This document shows positions 8,631 to 17,700 of a stretch of 18,828 bases of DNA, piece after piece. Location: contig JABCPU010001003.1 in NCBI GenBank assembly GCA_016800925.1, positions 1 to 18,828 on the forward strand, in the 5' to 3' direction. This DNA is from Suillus spraguei. Its lineage: Eukaryota > Basidiomycota > Agaricomycetes > Boletales > Suillaceae. The notes under the pieces were generated by a model. The model did not search any database, had not been told where the DNA came from, and was given only the letters and a program-made list of their open reading frames with translations. A program made the position numbers and the translations under genes. Position 1 is the stretch's first letter, and each line of letters begins with the position of its first letter.

Positions 8631-9114
8631 TGTTAAGACCGTACTCAAAGGGTAAAAGATCCGAAGGGCTTTGGCCTCAGTTCGTACACTGTGCCCCTTT
8701 CCCGAGTATTGCCCCTTATTTCAGAGGGAAGATATGCATCCGAAAGTCTGGAAGTGGTTGCATGGTGGATACGGATGTCTGAAGGTATTGGATATGTCAC
8801 GTCCAAAGGTTATCCAGAACATAGGAATCGAACAAGGTATAAAGCTAGTCTCAGAACGAGTTCCTAACTAGAAACTAATGGAGGTAGACTACCCGAAGGT
8901 AGAGTCAGAGATATAGACTATAGGAATCAATCCTAAGTCTTGGAAGATAACTTGAGTCAGAAGTGACTCAAGTGCGGAGGAACAGAATGAGTAGAATCTA
9001 AGATGATATTCAAACTAAGGTTCTATGGAGATTTACAAGTGGTTTATATACTGTAAGTAACTGGCACAGATAATCAACGAGTCTGACACCAAGGACTATG
9101 TACAATGTATAACA
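8631..9114. repeat. Unidentified LTR-like repeat, boundaries uncertain
   Basis: It interrupts the Helitron upstream region. The left edge TGTTAAG abuts Helitron coding sequence, and a matching TAACA end occurs at 9110-9114, giving about 484 bp. The flanking 5-mers (TATAT and GAAGT) do not match, so the right edge is a guess. It has no coding potential I trust. It contains tight stem-loops: 8889-8902 (CTACC/GGTAG, loop CGAA) and 8950-8973 (perfect 10-bp stem ACTTGAGTCA with loop GAAG). A copia-type solo LTR is possible. Confidence 0.35.
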
Positions 9115-9361
9115 GAAGTCTCTTAGTAAATGCACAGTGGATCAATAAGCACAATGTGACGAGCAAACTCATGCTGAGCTTGAAACAGCATATTTTTGTA
9201 TAGGTGTCAACTGGCAATCATTATCCTTACCTCTCAGCTTCACCGTCCTATGTTGTACCATTTTACCATGTGTTATCCCTATCTAACGGTATTGTTCCGC
9301 ACTCCGGAAGCCTCATTGCAGCTTAGCGGCTGTACTGTGGCAACTTTGCCGTGAAGCGGTG
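9115..9361 (-). other. Coding-like remnant on the other side of element B's insertion site
   Basis: On the minus strand, starting at the target duplication, it reads HRFTAKLPQYSR, a TAA, then AAMRLPECGTIPLDRDNTW before stops accumulate. Nearer 9130-9190 is another open stretch, HEFARHIVLIDPLCIY. The first part is in frame with the remnant at 1421-1547 once element B is removed. I do not recognise the protein. It may be the N-terminal region of the Helitron protein or an unrelated gene. Confidence 0.4.
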
Positions 9362-9366
9362 ATCTT
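9362..9366 (-). repeat. Target-site duplication of element B, right copy (AAGAT on the minus strand)
   Basis: It directly adjoins the outer end of the 3' LTR and is identical to 1543-1547 but inverted. At LTR 4 the same family edge is followed by TGGAT, so AAGAT here is not part of the LTR. Confidence 0.85.
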
Positions 9367-9840
9367 TGTTATGAACTGGGGTGGCGTCACCAGCGACAGT
9401 GAAAAGACACTGACGGTCTGCTGGGAAGTTCTACAATGTCCAGAAGAGGACAAGGGGAAATACAAGGAACACATTCCGAGTATGATCAAGGGTTCGGCCT
9501 CAAAGACAAGTCTAAGAGGTTCTACAAGAACAGAGACTAAGGCTAAGGAGTGCTTAGACTTAGAGACGATTCTAGACAACTTAGGTTGGAGACCTAAGCA
9601 AAGGATATTCCAGGTAAAACCCAGTAAGATTAAAGTAAAGTATCAAGCATAATACAACATGCTTAAATAGGTCAATATGTGCGCATGGACCAAGAGAGAC
9701 ATGAGAATGTAAGTGCGTATCCAAAGAAGGAAGGCAACTATAGTACAGATGCATTGAGCATATGAGTCAGAGTCATGTTATGTAATATACAAGTAAAGGA
9801 GACAAAGAGAAAATGAATAGGGGCACGTACGACTGTAACA
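9367..9840 (-). repeat. LTR 3, 3' LTR of element B (474 bp)
   Basis: On the minus strand it starts TGTTACAG, directly after the polypurine tract, and ends CATAACA before the AAGAT duplication. It has the same length as LTR 2, with no indel seen. Paired CG-to-TG in one LTR and CG-to-CA in the other recur at several places, so each LTR seems to have lost the same CpG by deamination on opposite strands. Confidence 0.92.
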
Positions 9841-9853
9841 TTACCCCCGTTTT
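9841..9853 (-). promoter_or_regulatory. Polypurine tract (plus-strand primer) of element B
   Basis: On the minus strand AAAACGGGGGTAA lies flush against the TGTTAC start of the 3' LTR, where plus-strand DNA synthesis of LTR elements is primed. This identifies LTR 3 as a 3' LTR independently of the coding order. Confidence 0.75.
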
Positions 9854-9872
9854 ACATGTAAAGTCACCGACT

Positions 9873-11345
9873 TTACTCGTCCTGATTAGTGTAGTAGACG
9901 GGATCGTTGCTATACTCGTAGTCCTCATCAAGAAATGACCCACTCCTCATGTATGCGGCTTCTTCAGCACCAGCACGTCGTTTAGAATCCCGCCTCTTTG
10001 CTGCTTGGGTTTGTTCATCACAAAGCTGTTGCTCCCAAGAACAAAGCACTTCATAGAACCCGTCATCCTTCCAGATTAACGCAAATGGAGGAGTCCCAAC
10101 TCTTTGGGGACAGTAGATAGAAAGATGGGTAGGAGCATGTCGCAGACAAATTTGGCACTGGTAGTTGGGGCAATTCTTTTGCTGATGCCTGGTGATACCG
10201 CAGACTCGACACTTCATATTCTCATCAGTGTTAGAGGTGGATATGCGTAAGGGTGATAGCGAAATAATGGGTTTGGGACTGGTGGATCTGGCATGCTTCT
10301 TTCCTTTCTTTTGCGCCATACAACTTAAAGCGAAGGCATTGTCGCGTCTGAGCTGTGCCTGTTGTTTAGTGGTAAGAGTGTATGCCGATGTTGGGAGATC
10401 AGGTGTAGTTGCTCATTCAGCAACTGCGAGGAGTTCATTAGAGGAAGAGGGGGACGTTATACCGAAGTCCTTTACTAGGACTGGTGAAACAGGGTCCATT
10501 GGACCAAATAATGCTGGGATAGACATAGGGGGATGAATATGGAGGTCGCGAAGTTGAGGACTGAGTGCCACCAACTCAGCGACAGGAACCCCTAATACTT
10601 TCGCAGCTCCACACTGCTCTTCTGTACAGGGTTCGTATAGCCATGCAGGGTGATCGTGGGAGACTATAACGGGGGGTGGTGAGGTCAGTTGTTCGATAGG
10701 AGATGGGGTTTGTGGAGAGGTGAGGTCAGCTTGCGTTTGTTGCAGATCAGTGATAGCTTCTTCAACTAAGTTTCTGGCCGCTCTTGTTTCAGCGACTGAT
10801 TGTTGGATGGTTTCGACAACTGCATTGGTGAGCTGTCCGATCTCTTGGACAGCAGTATATAAGCCAGTAAAGGCATCAAGATTAGAATACCTGCGCGAAG
10901 AAGAGGGTGGAGGGATTGGAAGTGGATCCATATCTCTTTGTGGAGTGGGAGGTCGAGCAACACCTGCTCGACGTTCGGCCACAATGTGAATAGCTTCTTC
11001 AACATCGCTTTTAAAAGAACGAGGAAGCAACAGCATAGCGTAAGAACGAATGCGTTTTTGTAGATGTAGGATACGCTGGCGATACGTGATTTCTGTGGTT
11101 TCATTGATGGTAGTTTCAATAAGGGCGGCGGTGCGGATGATGTTGATGAGGAGTAAAGCAGGGAAGGCACCTCTTGCGGTGAGGATTCTCTCAATTTCAA
11201 GAGCATGTCCTTCACATAGAAGGGCGGCTTCAATGTAGGAGGTGTTGTCGATTTCGGTGGCAAGGGTTCCGTAGTTTTCTGCATCGGAGTCGGAGTCATT
11301 GTTGGCAATAGTGACGGGGGTGATGTATGCAGTGGGAAAAGACAT
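9873..11345 (-). pseudogene. ORF3 of element B: extra downstream ORF with two zinc knuckles, one in-frame TGA
   Basis: This lies on the sense strand of the element, between the chromodomain and the polypurine tract. It starts at the ATG at 11345 (MSFPTAYITPVTI), about 68 bp after the pol stop. The first 310 codons end in a TGA at 10413-10415. The same frame continues 31 codons without a stop to MAQKKGKKHARS and a further 148 codons, so the ancestral product was about 490 residues. The N-terminal ~130 residues look helical (ALEIERILTARGAF; RQRILHLQKRIRSY). The middle is proline/serine-rich. The C-terminal part has CRVCGITRHQQKNC (CX2CX4HX4C) and CQICLRHAPTHLSIYC (CX2CX6HX4C), then an acidic tail. 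It is not the Gag of this element, which lies at 2151. No function is assigned; nucleic-acid binding is an inference from the knuckles. Confidence 0.7.
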
Positions 11346-11413
11346 TTCGAACGGTGTTAGTTGATCAAGTGCTTTGTGCGATTTGATTGACTGAAGAATA
11401 ATCAGAGCGAGTG

Positions 11414-13696
11414 TTATTTCTTATAAGCATTCAGGATTCGAGTGGAGTTTTTCAAGTTCTTTTCTGGGAGCCACTCGTTATCTCCCGAAGAATATCCTTT
11501 CCAGGAAACAAGATAACGTCAGCGAATGCCAGTTCCTTTGTGAGAAAGAATTGCTTCTACTTTGTATTCTTCTTCCTCTTCGATGATGTCAGGTGGTGGT
11601 TCAGGGAAGTTCGGGCCGTGTACGTCTGTTTCACTATAGGTCGATAAGACAGAAGCATGGAAAGTGGGATGAATTTTCCATTGTGGAGGAAGTTTGAGTG
11701 TGAATGTGATGGGTGATAAGACATCGATGATCGGGAAAGGTCCGTATCGCTTTGGCGCAAGTTTCCGCGATGGGAGTTTGAGTCTAAGATTAGTAGCAGA
11801 TAGCCAGACCTTATCTCCGATCTTCCATGGAATGTACTTCTCTCCTCGGGATTGTTCGGCCATTGTTTGCATCGCAATGTTATGGCAGGCGACTGCTTCT
11901 TCTCTTATCTTCTGCCGCAGGAACAGATGAGTTGGGGATTAGATGAGGGATGGCACGTGGTTCGTATCCCATCATCAGATAGAAGGGTGATGCTTTTCTT
12001 GCATCATGTTTTCGGTGGTTATGGACAAATTTGGCGATTGGTAGATGTTCTACCCAATCTTCAGGGTTGTTGCGGCAATAGATGCATAGGTATGTTTCAA
12101 GTTCTTGATTAAGCCTCTCAGTTTGACCATCAGTCTGAGGGTGATAAGCCATAGATGGGGCGATGACATAGTCGAGAAGTCGAGCAAGCTCCTTATAGAA
12201 GCGAGATAGGAATTGCGGGCCTCGATCTGAGATGACTTTGTCATGGAGTCCAAATTGATGGTAAACGTGTTTCAAGAATAGTTTAGCAATGCCTTTGGAA
12301 GTAACAGTTTTCAGACAAGGGATAATAATTACCCCCTTCGTAAGGCCATGGTCTACCACAACCATGATGCTGTCAAAGCCTCCAGAAACAGGGAGGTCAG
12401 TAATAAGATCGACAGAGACCTGAGAGAAAGGGCGAGTCGCAGAAGAGGGGATGGGGGCAAGCGGAGGTCGAACAGGATGGGTATCCGCTTTCATTTGCTG
12501 ACAAAGGGCGCAACCCTCAATGTATTTCCAAATATAAGAGCCCATAGCGGGCCACCAAGCTTCCCGTTTGACGAGTTCTCAGTTTTGAATCTACCGGGAT
12601 GACCTGCGGTGGGATGATCATGATACCATTTCAAGATATTGGAACGATGTGCTGGTGGGATATAGGCACGATTCTTAAAATAGAGGACATTCTCCTCAAT
12701 TTTCCAGTCGGAGAGCGCCGACTTCATAGGAGGAAGACACACGCCATCAAGGGCGTCAGATGCTGTCTTGAAGACAGGGTCATCGAGGGGATCAGAGGAT
12801 GACAAAACATCCTTTAGGTCGGTGTCAATAAGACGAACGAATAGAGCGTCAGGGAGGAGAGTCTGGTACTCATTATTGTCTTTGCCGGAGTCATAATTGG
12901 GCCGGCGAGATAGCGCATCAGGTACTGCTAATTTGGTTCCTGCAACGTGATGTAGTTCGACGTCGTAAATAGACAGAATCAATTGCCAATGTGCTTGGTG
13001 ACGGGTAAGCTTCTGAGCACTCCTAAAGTATAGAAGATTTGTGTGGTCGGTGAATACCAGGACGGGGTGTGGGTTTCCTTCAAGATAATGACGCCATTCA
13101 TTCAATGCCCGGATTACGGCAAGGAGTTCCCGATCAAAGATCTGGTAATTGCGTTCTGCGGGATTCAAAGACTGTGAGAGATATGCACATGGGTGATAAA
13201 CACCATTCTCATCAGTCTGCAAGAGAACTCCACCAGTTGCCACAAGCGAAGCATTGGTAGCGATAGCAAATTGTCGGGAAGGATCAGGGTTGTGAAGTAC
13301 CGGTTGGGATATGAAGTGTCATTTCAGTTCATTGAAGGTGTCCATACATTCGGTTGACCAGTCAAAGACCTTATCTTTTTTTGTTAATTCGATAAGGGGT
13401 TGGGCGATATCAGAGTAATGGGAGATGAACATGCAGTAGAAGTTGCAAAGGCCGAGGAATGATCGGACATCTTTTACAGATTTCGGAACTGGCCATTCGG
13501 AAATTCCCTTGGTCTTGGTGGTATCCATAGCAACTTGTCCAGGGCAAATTATCATTCTGAGGTATTCTACTTCTTCTGCATCGAAGGTGCATTTCTCCAG
13601 TTTCAAAGACAGATGTTCCTTTCGTATTTTCATCAAAACCCGTTTTGTCCGTTCGCGGTGTTCTGCCATAGTCGTGGAGAAGATCAGGATATCGTC
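11414..13696 (-). pseudogene. pol: Pol of element B, 3' half: RT palm, RNase H, integrase, chromodomain
   Basis: In minus-strand order: RT resumes with DDILIFS and KCTFDAEEVEYL, then the RT thumb (VRSFLGLCNFY). A TGA at 13319-13321 interrupts it. RNase H shows TNASLVATGG, FDRELLAVIRAL and FTDHTNLLYF. Integrase follows with the HHCC finger (HDHPTAGHPGRF...CALC), broken by a frameshift near 12578. The catalytic core has DLITDLP, VISDRGPQF and GQTERLNQE, the D,D,E residues. A second frameshift, probably with a small deletion, lies near 11920. The C-terminal integrase domain (KIGDKVWLS, KRYGPFPI) leads to a chromodomain (YKVEAILSHK, TGA at 11519, [18 protein letters not shown]), which in chromoviruses guides insertion to modified chromatin. 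The frame ends at TAA 11414. Confidence 0.92.
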
Positions 13697-16052
13697 CATA
13701 TAACTTCTCCCAGTGGAGCCGAAAAGTTATGCAGAACTGGGAATCAGTTCATGAATGTGAAGATGAACGCGATGCTGAGAGGCTTCACAAACAGATGCAG
13801 CTTACTGCCAAGAGCAAAGCACTTACCTCTTCTTTGGGCCTGAGCAGCATTGATGATGACATTGAGTTTGATCTGTCTCAGAATCTATCATGATGATCTG
13901 AACAAGACTTTTGAATTCAGCAGGTAGTTCTTTTGCAGCAATCAAGGTGGCTTAGTCAATGCAATAAAACTCTGGGTTCTTCTGACAGATGTACAATCAC
14001 CGATTCAATTGTGCAAACAGAACTAGACGTGATTATCCAGCCTGGTAAACTTGCCTTGCTCATCAAGACCTGGAAGAATGAGATCAAAAAACAGGAAAAT
14101 GTGATAGCAGACTCTCGACAGAATGCACTTAATCCTGACCAGCAAGTTGCACTAACCCTGGTACCCAAAATAGAGTGGACATCAGAAGGTCATGGCAGAA
14201 ACAAGAATCATGAGGGCAGTGGATCAATTCCTGATTGTAAGGATACCGAAGCATTGATTCTTGACTCATTTGAGACAGTAAAAATGTCAGATAAGGATAT
14301 CGTCAATGAGATTGGTTCGCGGTTCAACCTCAATGCAAAGCAATGGATTGCATTCAGGATTATTGTTGACTATTTCATGACAAAATATGTCAACAAGACA
14401 CAAGGGCAATGTTCTGATGATAAGTTAATCATGCTTATGACAGGTCCAGGAGGAACAGGAAAGACTCATGTTGTCAAAGCAGTGCAATCGGTAATCCAGC
14501 ATTATGGGTGTGCACATATTATCCGGTTCTTGGCTCTGACAGGTTCTGCAGCAGTGTTAATTGATGGAATGACTGTACATAAAGGTCTTGGCATTAAGAT
14601 TAAGTTAAACAACAAAGGTAAAGGAAATCGCAATCCTGGGAACAGCTCAGAGGATTACTCCATGTTGATCAGTATCCAAAACCATACTCAACTCTGAGAT
14701 GAGTGGAAGAACATTGAATTTCTGCTAATTGATGAAGTGTCATTGATTAGCTTGCAGCTTCTAGCCAAAATAGATCATGCCCTACATTATGTGAAAGAGA
14801 AACCCGATTTTTGGTTTGGAGGTATTGCTGTCATATTTTCTGGGGATTTCTGTCAATTTCCACCTGTTGGTGGCAGTCCTTTGTACACACCAATTTCATT
14901 GTATGCTGGACAAAATGACAGCAAAGTGCAGAAGAGACTTGGTCGACTTGCATGGAAGAGGGTCAATACTGTTGTCAATTTGACAGATCAACAGTGGATG
15001 AAAGAAGATTCAGAGTATGGTGATGCAGTGAACCATCTTCAGGTAAGAAAGTGTACTAAAGAAGATGTCGAACTGTTCAATTCCAGATCAATAAAATTGG
15101 TGACTAATCCAGATGGCGTAGATATGGGGGATCCTGATAATTTTCATGCAGCTGCTATTGTTGGAACAAACAAGCTATGGGAGGTACTCAATGCTCGAAA
15201 AGCTGAAACTGCTTGTGAGAAGAATATGCTTGTTGTTTGCGCAGTGCTTGACAAAGTTTCAAACTGTGAGATTTCACATGCAGAACATAAAACTCTGCTA
15301 TGGTTGAATGTTGCAATGATGAAAGCAGCTCATGTTCTTCCTGGTTATGTTATGCTGTTTGAAGGCATGCCTGTTATTCTACAAGTGCATAACCTATCAA
15401 CAGATCTTGGAATCACTAATGATTTGCAGGGTGTTGTGCACGAAATTGGTACAGCTGTGTGTCCCACTGGATTCATGTATGCTTCTTGTGTCTTGGTCAA
15501 GTTCCCTCACAGCAAGGTTTGTCTTAATAATCTTCCAAAGGGCTATTACCCTGTTCTGCCTTCTACATGGACATTTACCACTTCAATAGACTGCACAGAA
15601 GGGAAACAAGAGAAGATTCATGTTACTTGCTATCAAGTCCCGATTCAGCCTGCATTTGCAGTTACAGGACACTCTGCTCAGGGAAAAACCCTTCCTCAAG
15701 TTCTTGTCAACCTTCATGAGGGTGGCTTTGCTGCATATGTTGCTGCTTCTTGTGCTCGAGCTTGTAAAGGTCTATGCATAACACAGCCTGTCACAGTTGA
15801 CTTTCTAAATAAATGAATCCCAAGTGATCTCTCAGCTGAAGTACAGTAATTTGAAGCCATTGAGCACAATACTCTTGTGAAGTGCGGTTTATGTCAAGGT
15901 CTTTTGTTCTGGTTCCAGATGCAGAAGGCGAACAAACACTCACGCAAGCTTCAATTTCAGTGCATTTTGATACAGATGCGGTAACAAGCTTGATGAAGAA
16001 ATGCTGCGTTGTTGAGGTAGATTCTGACAACTCTGACTCTTACAAGAATCCA
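13697..16052 (+). pseudogene. Helitron Pif1-type helicase domain and downstream tail, degraded
   Basis: This is the 5'-3' DNA helicase half of the Helitron transposase, separated by the inversion from its Rep half. It begins in frame with YNFSQWSRKVMQNWESV and HECEDERDAERL, the usual junction before the helicase. Motif I is GPGGTGKT (about 14443), motif II LLIDEVS (about 14722), motif III FSGDFCQFPPV (about 14840), and the late motifs are AVTGHSAQGKT (about 15658) and AYVAASCARACKGLC (about 15735). Stops occur near 13891-13896, at 13915, 14695 and 15814. After 15814 the same frame runs on as IPSDLSAEVQ and FEAIEHNTLV, and a frameshift near 15885 leads to SFVLVPDAEGEQ and an acidic DSDNSDS tail. 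The tail ends at the LTR at 16053. It is closer to Helitron helicases than to a host Pif1 because of its flanking Rep linker and C-terminal domain. Confidence 0.92.
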
Positions 16053-16525
16053 TGTTACGAACTGGGGTGGCATCACCAGCAACAGTAAAAAGACACAGAT
16101 GGTCTGCTGGGAAGTTCTACAATGTCCAGAAGAGGACAAGGTGAAAGTACAAGGAACGTGTTCTGAGTACTATCAAGGGTTCGGCCTCAAAGACAAGTCT
16201 AAGAGGTTCTTGACAAGAATAGAGACTAAGGCTAAGGAGTGCTTAGACTTAGAGACGATTCAAGACGACTTAGGTTGGAGACCTAAGCGAAGGACGTTCC
16301 AGGTAAAACCCAGTAAGATTAAAGTAAAGTATACAAGTGTAATACAACGTGCTTAAATAGGCCAATATGTGCGCACGGACCAAGAGAGACGTGAGAATGT
16401 AAGTGCATATCCAAAGAAGGAAGGCAACTATAGTACAGATGCGTTGAGCATACGAGTCAGAGTCACATTACGTAATATACAGTAAAGGAGACAGAAAATG
16501 AATAGGGGCATGTACGATTGTAACA
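16053..16525 (-). repeat. LTR 4, lone gypsy LTR without target duplication (473 bp)
   Basis: It has the same family ends (TGTTAC...GTAACA) and the same internal landmarks as LTRs 1-3. Outside it are ATCCA on the left and CAACT on the right, which do not match. Neither side shows the gypsy leader or a polypurine tract, so no internal gypsy sequence remains. The Helitron protein resumes on the right, but a large piece of it is missing at this point (see the next entry). Confidence 0.88.
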
Positions 16526-16871
16526 CAACTTGGAAGATGATTCTCAGAAATGCACCATCTGTCCTATTTTTCGAGGTGCAGTCAACACGATGGTCACTAT
16601 AATTCCCAGTCGAACACTGGTACTTCCATATCAAGATGGCAGGGCAATTTATCAGCTCAAAGGAATTGTGTACATCAGTGGCCAACACTTCTCTGCATGT
16701 CTGATTACTGATGATCATATCTGGAATTATGACGGTCAGATGAATGCAGGATACCTGCAATTGGAGATTGTAGTTAATCTTGCAACTCAGGTCAGTAGTA
16801 GCAATTGTAGTCTGAAACATTTTTCTCACCTTGAAGGTTGCACAGCTTATGTTTATGTCTACTCATTTTAA
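16526..16871 (+). pseudogene. C-terminal ubiquitin-protease-like domain of the Helitron protein, His half only
   Basis: The frame opens right at the LTR and runs uninterrupted to TAA at 16869-16871. It has CTICPIFRG, then IYQLKGIVYISGQHFSACL, WNYDGQ and finally CTAYVYVYS. The order Y.L.GI.Y..G.HF.A...W.YDG and a closing YVYVYS strand match the histidine half of USP/UCH-like cysteine-protease folds that end many basidiomycete Helitron proteins, as I remember them. The first half, with the catalytic Cys-containing helix, is absent and should lie between here and 16052. The fold assignment is moderately sure, the link to the Helitron good, and activity is excluded as it stands. Confidence 0.65.
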
Positions 16872-17380
16872 GACTTTAATACTGCTCCATTTGTCAAAAA
16901 CTGATTCTCCAGTTTTGAAAGGTTTTTTTCATTCTCTATAAATTAAGTGCCTTATAGTTTTCTTGTTTCAGTTCATTCAGCCTTCCCCACTGTGCAGTTC
17001 AACTGCTATTGTCAATTTTCTCATCACACCATGTCAACCTCCTTACCCACCACCCCTGCTTCATCTCGATGTAACAGACAAACTCAGGCTGACCTTAAAA
17101 CAGTAGTTTTGCATAGTGTCTCTTACTTAGGCTTTCCTTACCTTAGGTCCGCATTTTGGCTGATTACAGAAGAACCCTACCTTGCACCAGTCTACACGCC
17201 ACTTCACCACTACCAGTAGCAGTCTGAGACTTACTGTTTGAATGATAGTTTCACTTCTCTTCTGAGCTGTGAGCCTTGGACCAGAAACCCTTGGGTTTGA
17301 ATAGCAGCTAGGCAGCATTCAACATATATCTGCACCCCAGCAGAGTTGTGTTACCCACATTGACCTTCAACTCCTACTCT
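16872..17380 (+). other. No gene recognised; possible Helitron 3' flank
   Basis: This is AT-rich sequence after the Helitron stop. A 7-bp stem-loop lies at 16897-16916 (AAAACTG/CAGTTTT). No clear CTRR end follows it at the expected short distance, so the Helitron 3' terminus is not called. Short open frames between 16947 and 17219 show no domain I recognise. Confidence 0.4.
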
Positions 17381-17384
17381 GGAC

Positions 17385-17624
17385 TTGGAAGTGATTGAGT
17401 TGCCCTTATACAAGTCACTCCTGTACAGTGTGAGGTTACCTGGTGCCCTTAAGAATATACCTTTGGAAAATAATCCACATTCTCTACACATGTTCATGAA
17501 TGATAGTGCAGAATATTGGGTTGATGGTGGTGGCAGCTTGCTTTGTCTGAAGTTCCCTGCGAGACTTGATCTTAGTGGTCAGTTCAACCATATTTGTCCA
17601 TATCTCAATATGCCGTCCACTGGG
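17385..17624 (+). pseudogene. Exon-like fragment of unknown protein
   Basis: An open frame reads ELPLYKSLLYSVRLPGALK, HMFMNDSAEYWVDGGGSLL and FNHICPYLNMPSTG. It ends at a plausible donor (GTATGT at 17625) with an acceptor-like GACAG ending at 17700. The composition looks coding, but I recognise no family, and the next open stretch (ALDCLARALDTLIHID near 17780) is not joined to it in frame with certainty. It could be host gene debris captured by or flanking the Helitron. Confidence 0.3.
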
Positions 17625-17700
17625 GTATGTCAGCTTTTTATCTTTCACCTTACTATGACTGTAAACTGAAGGCATGTCATCGACAGCTTTGATGTGACAG

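Larger units (their letters stand above)
9367..13696 (-). mobile_element. Ty3/gypsy element B, 3' half (RT from DD onward, RNase H, integrase, chromodomain, ORF3, 3' LTR)
   Basis: In minus-strand order this holds the remainder of RT, RNase H, integrase, a chromodomain, a separate ORF of about 490 codons with zinc knuckles, a polypurine tract and the 3' LTR. It is the exact complement of what the 5' half at 1548-4787 lacks. The chromodomain places the element among the chromoviruses. Pol is broken by at least two nonsense codons and two frameshifts here, so the copy is not autonomous. Confidence 0.92.
4785..13699. other. Inverted segment (4788-13696) with 3-bp microhomology at its ends
   Basis: Four lines of evidence agree. 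The gypsy RT stops at 4787 and resumes on the opposite strand at 13696, in frame and with no residue missing from YMDD. The Helitron protein on the minus strand stops at 4788 (EACQA) and resumes on the plus strand at 13700 (YNFSQWS), in frame. The target duplications of element B lie in inverted orientation at 1543-1547 and 9362-9366. Both junctions have ATG or CAT that could come from either partner (4785-4787 and 13697-13699), as expected for a clean two-break inversion. Undoing it gives a normal nested order: Helitron with a gypsy inserted upstream. Confidence 0.88.

Noticed and set aside
8631..9114. A confirmed solo LTR of copia type
   Set aside because: The flanking 5-mers do not match, the right end is ambiguous and no second copy is in the window. 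It is kept only as a tentative repeat.
4788..13696. Independent nested insertions instead of an inversion
   Set aside because: An insertion cannot explain both transposons resuming on the opposite strand in frame, nor the inverted target duplications.
13933..15816. A host Pif1 DNA helicase gene
   Set aside because: The Rep linker joins it in frame after the flip, the C-terminal domain is of Helitron type, and several stops interrupt it.
9367..16525. A single gypsy element bounded by the same-orientation LTRs at 9367 and 16053
   Set aside because: The sequence inside LTR 4 is Helitron, not the shared leader. LTR 3 pairs instead with LTR 2 through the AAGAT duplication and the in-frame pol join.
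16872..16930. The Helitron 3' terminal hairpin and CTRR end
   Set aside because: A short hairpin is present, but no CTRR tetramer follows at the right distance.
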